11,845 nt of DNA from Candidatus Saccharimonadota bacterium (GTDB lineage: Bacteria > Patescibacteriota > Saccharimonadia > Saccharimonadales > Saccharimonadaceae). The stretch spans positions 1 through 11,845 of the forward strand of contig JAFWNO010000036.1 of assembly GCA_017510305.1 (NCBI GenBank), written 5' to 3'. Both the position numbers and the translations under genes were made by a program. The notes under the pieces were generated by a model. The model did no database searches, was not told where the DNA came from, and saw only the letters and a list, made by a program, of their open reading frames with translations. This document shows positions 11,738 to 11,845 of this stretch, in pieces (the first letter of the stretch is position 1; each line of letters opens with the position of its first letter).

Positions 11738-11845
11738 ATGCAAAATTTTGTAGAAACCCTGAAACAGGAAACCGAAAATACCGCTAACAAGCGGCCGATC
11801 CGCGACATCCAAAACGTCGTCATGCCGGGGGATTTCGCAAACCAG
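11738..11845 (+). CDS. Hypothetical protein, 3' partial, strongly expressed signals
   Basis: Only the first 36 codons are present, open to the window edge. The ATG is set by a perfect AAGGAGG nine bases upstream and by a fully consensus promoter. The N-terminus begins MQNFVETLKQETENTANKRP and continues hydrophilic, with no signal peptide or membrane helix, so a cytoplasmic protein is likely. Codon choice includes CTG, CAG, CGG and CCG and looks different from the C-ending codons of neighbouring + strand genes. The family cannot be recognised from this fragment. High expression is inferred from the promoter and ribosome binding site. Confidence 0.7.
   Translation, partial: MQNFVETLKQETENTANKRPIRDIQNVVMPGDFANQ

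Noticed and set aside
1..11845. CRISPR array, insertion sequence or prophage
   Set aside because: No regularly spaced direct repeats, transposase, integrase or phage structural genes were seen on either strand.
1..11845. Alternative genetic code (UGA as Gly or Trp)
   Set aside because: The znuC stop is TGA inside the usual ATGA overlap with znuB, and no recognised gene contains an internal UGA, so the standard code fits.

Overview
The window is a gene-dense bacterial chromosome segment. It most likely comes from a member of the Patescibacteria (Candidate Phyla Radiation), best guess a Saccharibacterium (TM7). This is inferred from several things together: very tight packing, TATAAT boxes sitting 6-8 bases before start codons (apparently leaderless mRNAs), a sortase with a long Tyr-rich cytoplasmic N-terminus, single-pass surface proteins of the PEGA, DUF4367-like and DUF3048 kinds, and otherwise normal bacterial housekeeping genes. 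No 16S gene or other decisive marker is present, so the assignment stays an inference. The + strand is C-rich throughout, whichever strand carries the gene.

Layout. (1) 1-2100, + strand: the 3' part of a metal (Zn/Mn-type) ABC transporter operon, with a substrate-binding lipoprotein-type gene cut by the window edge, then the ATPase and the permease, overlapping by 1 and 4 bases. (2) 2097-4723, - strand: a class D/E-like sortase and a PEGA-domain membrane protein, each with its own promoter. (3) 4794-5924, +: a membrane protein with an acidic linker and a DUF4367-like outer domain, divergent from the PEGA gene. (4) 5943-7394, +: glutamyl-tRNA synthetase (gltX). (5) 7483-8793, +: a DUF3048 (YerB-like) membrane-anchored protein. 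(6) 8790-9067, -: a 42-residue acidic protein, a terminator and a tRNA-Glu(CTC). (7) 9126-10586, +: the double GTPase Der/EngA. (8) 10583-11065, -: an unrecognised basic, His-rich 160-residue protein with its own terminator. (9) 11140-11661, +: peptidyl-tRNA hydrolase. (10) 11738-end, +: the start of an unrecognised gene behind the strongest promoter and Shine-Dalgarno sequence in the window.

The genes fall into two themes: cell-surface functions (metal uptake, sortase, three extracytoplasmic membrane-anchored proteins) and translation (GluRS with a tRNA-Glu, Der for ribosome assembly, Pth for peptidyl-tRNA recycling).

The most notable item is a 126-bp, exactly in-frame palindromic insertion inside der (10023-10148). 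Its DNA folds almost completely into a Y-shaped structure with a 17-bp outer stem, a second stem and two tetraloop hairpins. It adds 42 residues at a point where Der orthologues run continuously. This resembles the Rickettsia palindromic elements that insert within genes, and could be an undescribed element family in this lineage. Other points of interest are a 31-codon open continuation right after the sortase stop codon, 4-base interlocked stops at convergent junctions, a pre-tRNA leader-trailer helix, and an overlooked 42-residue gene.
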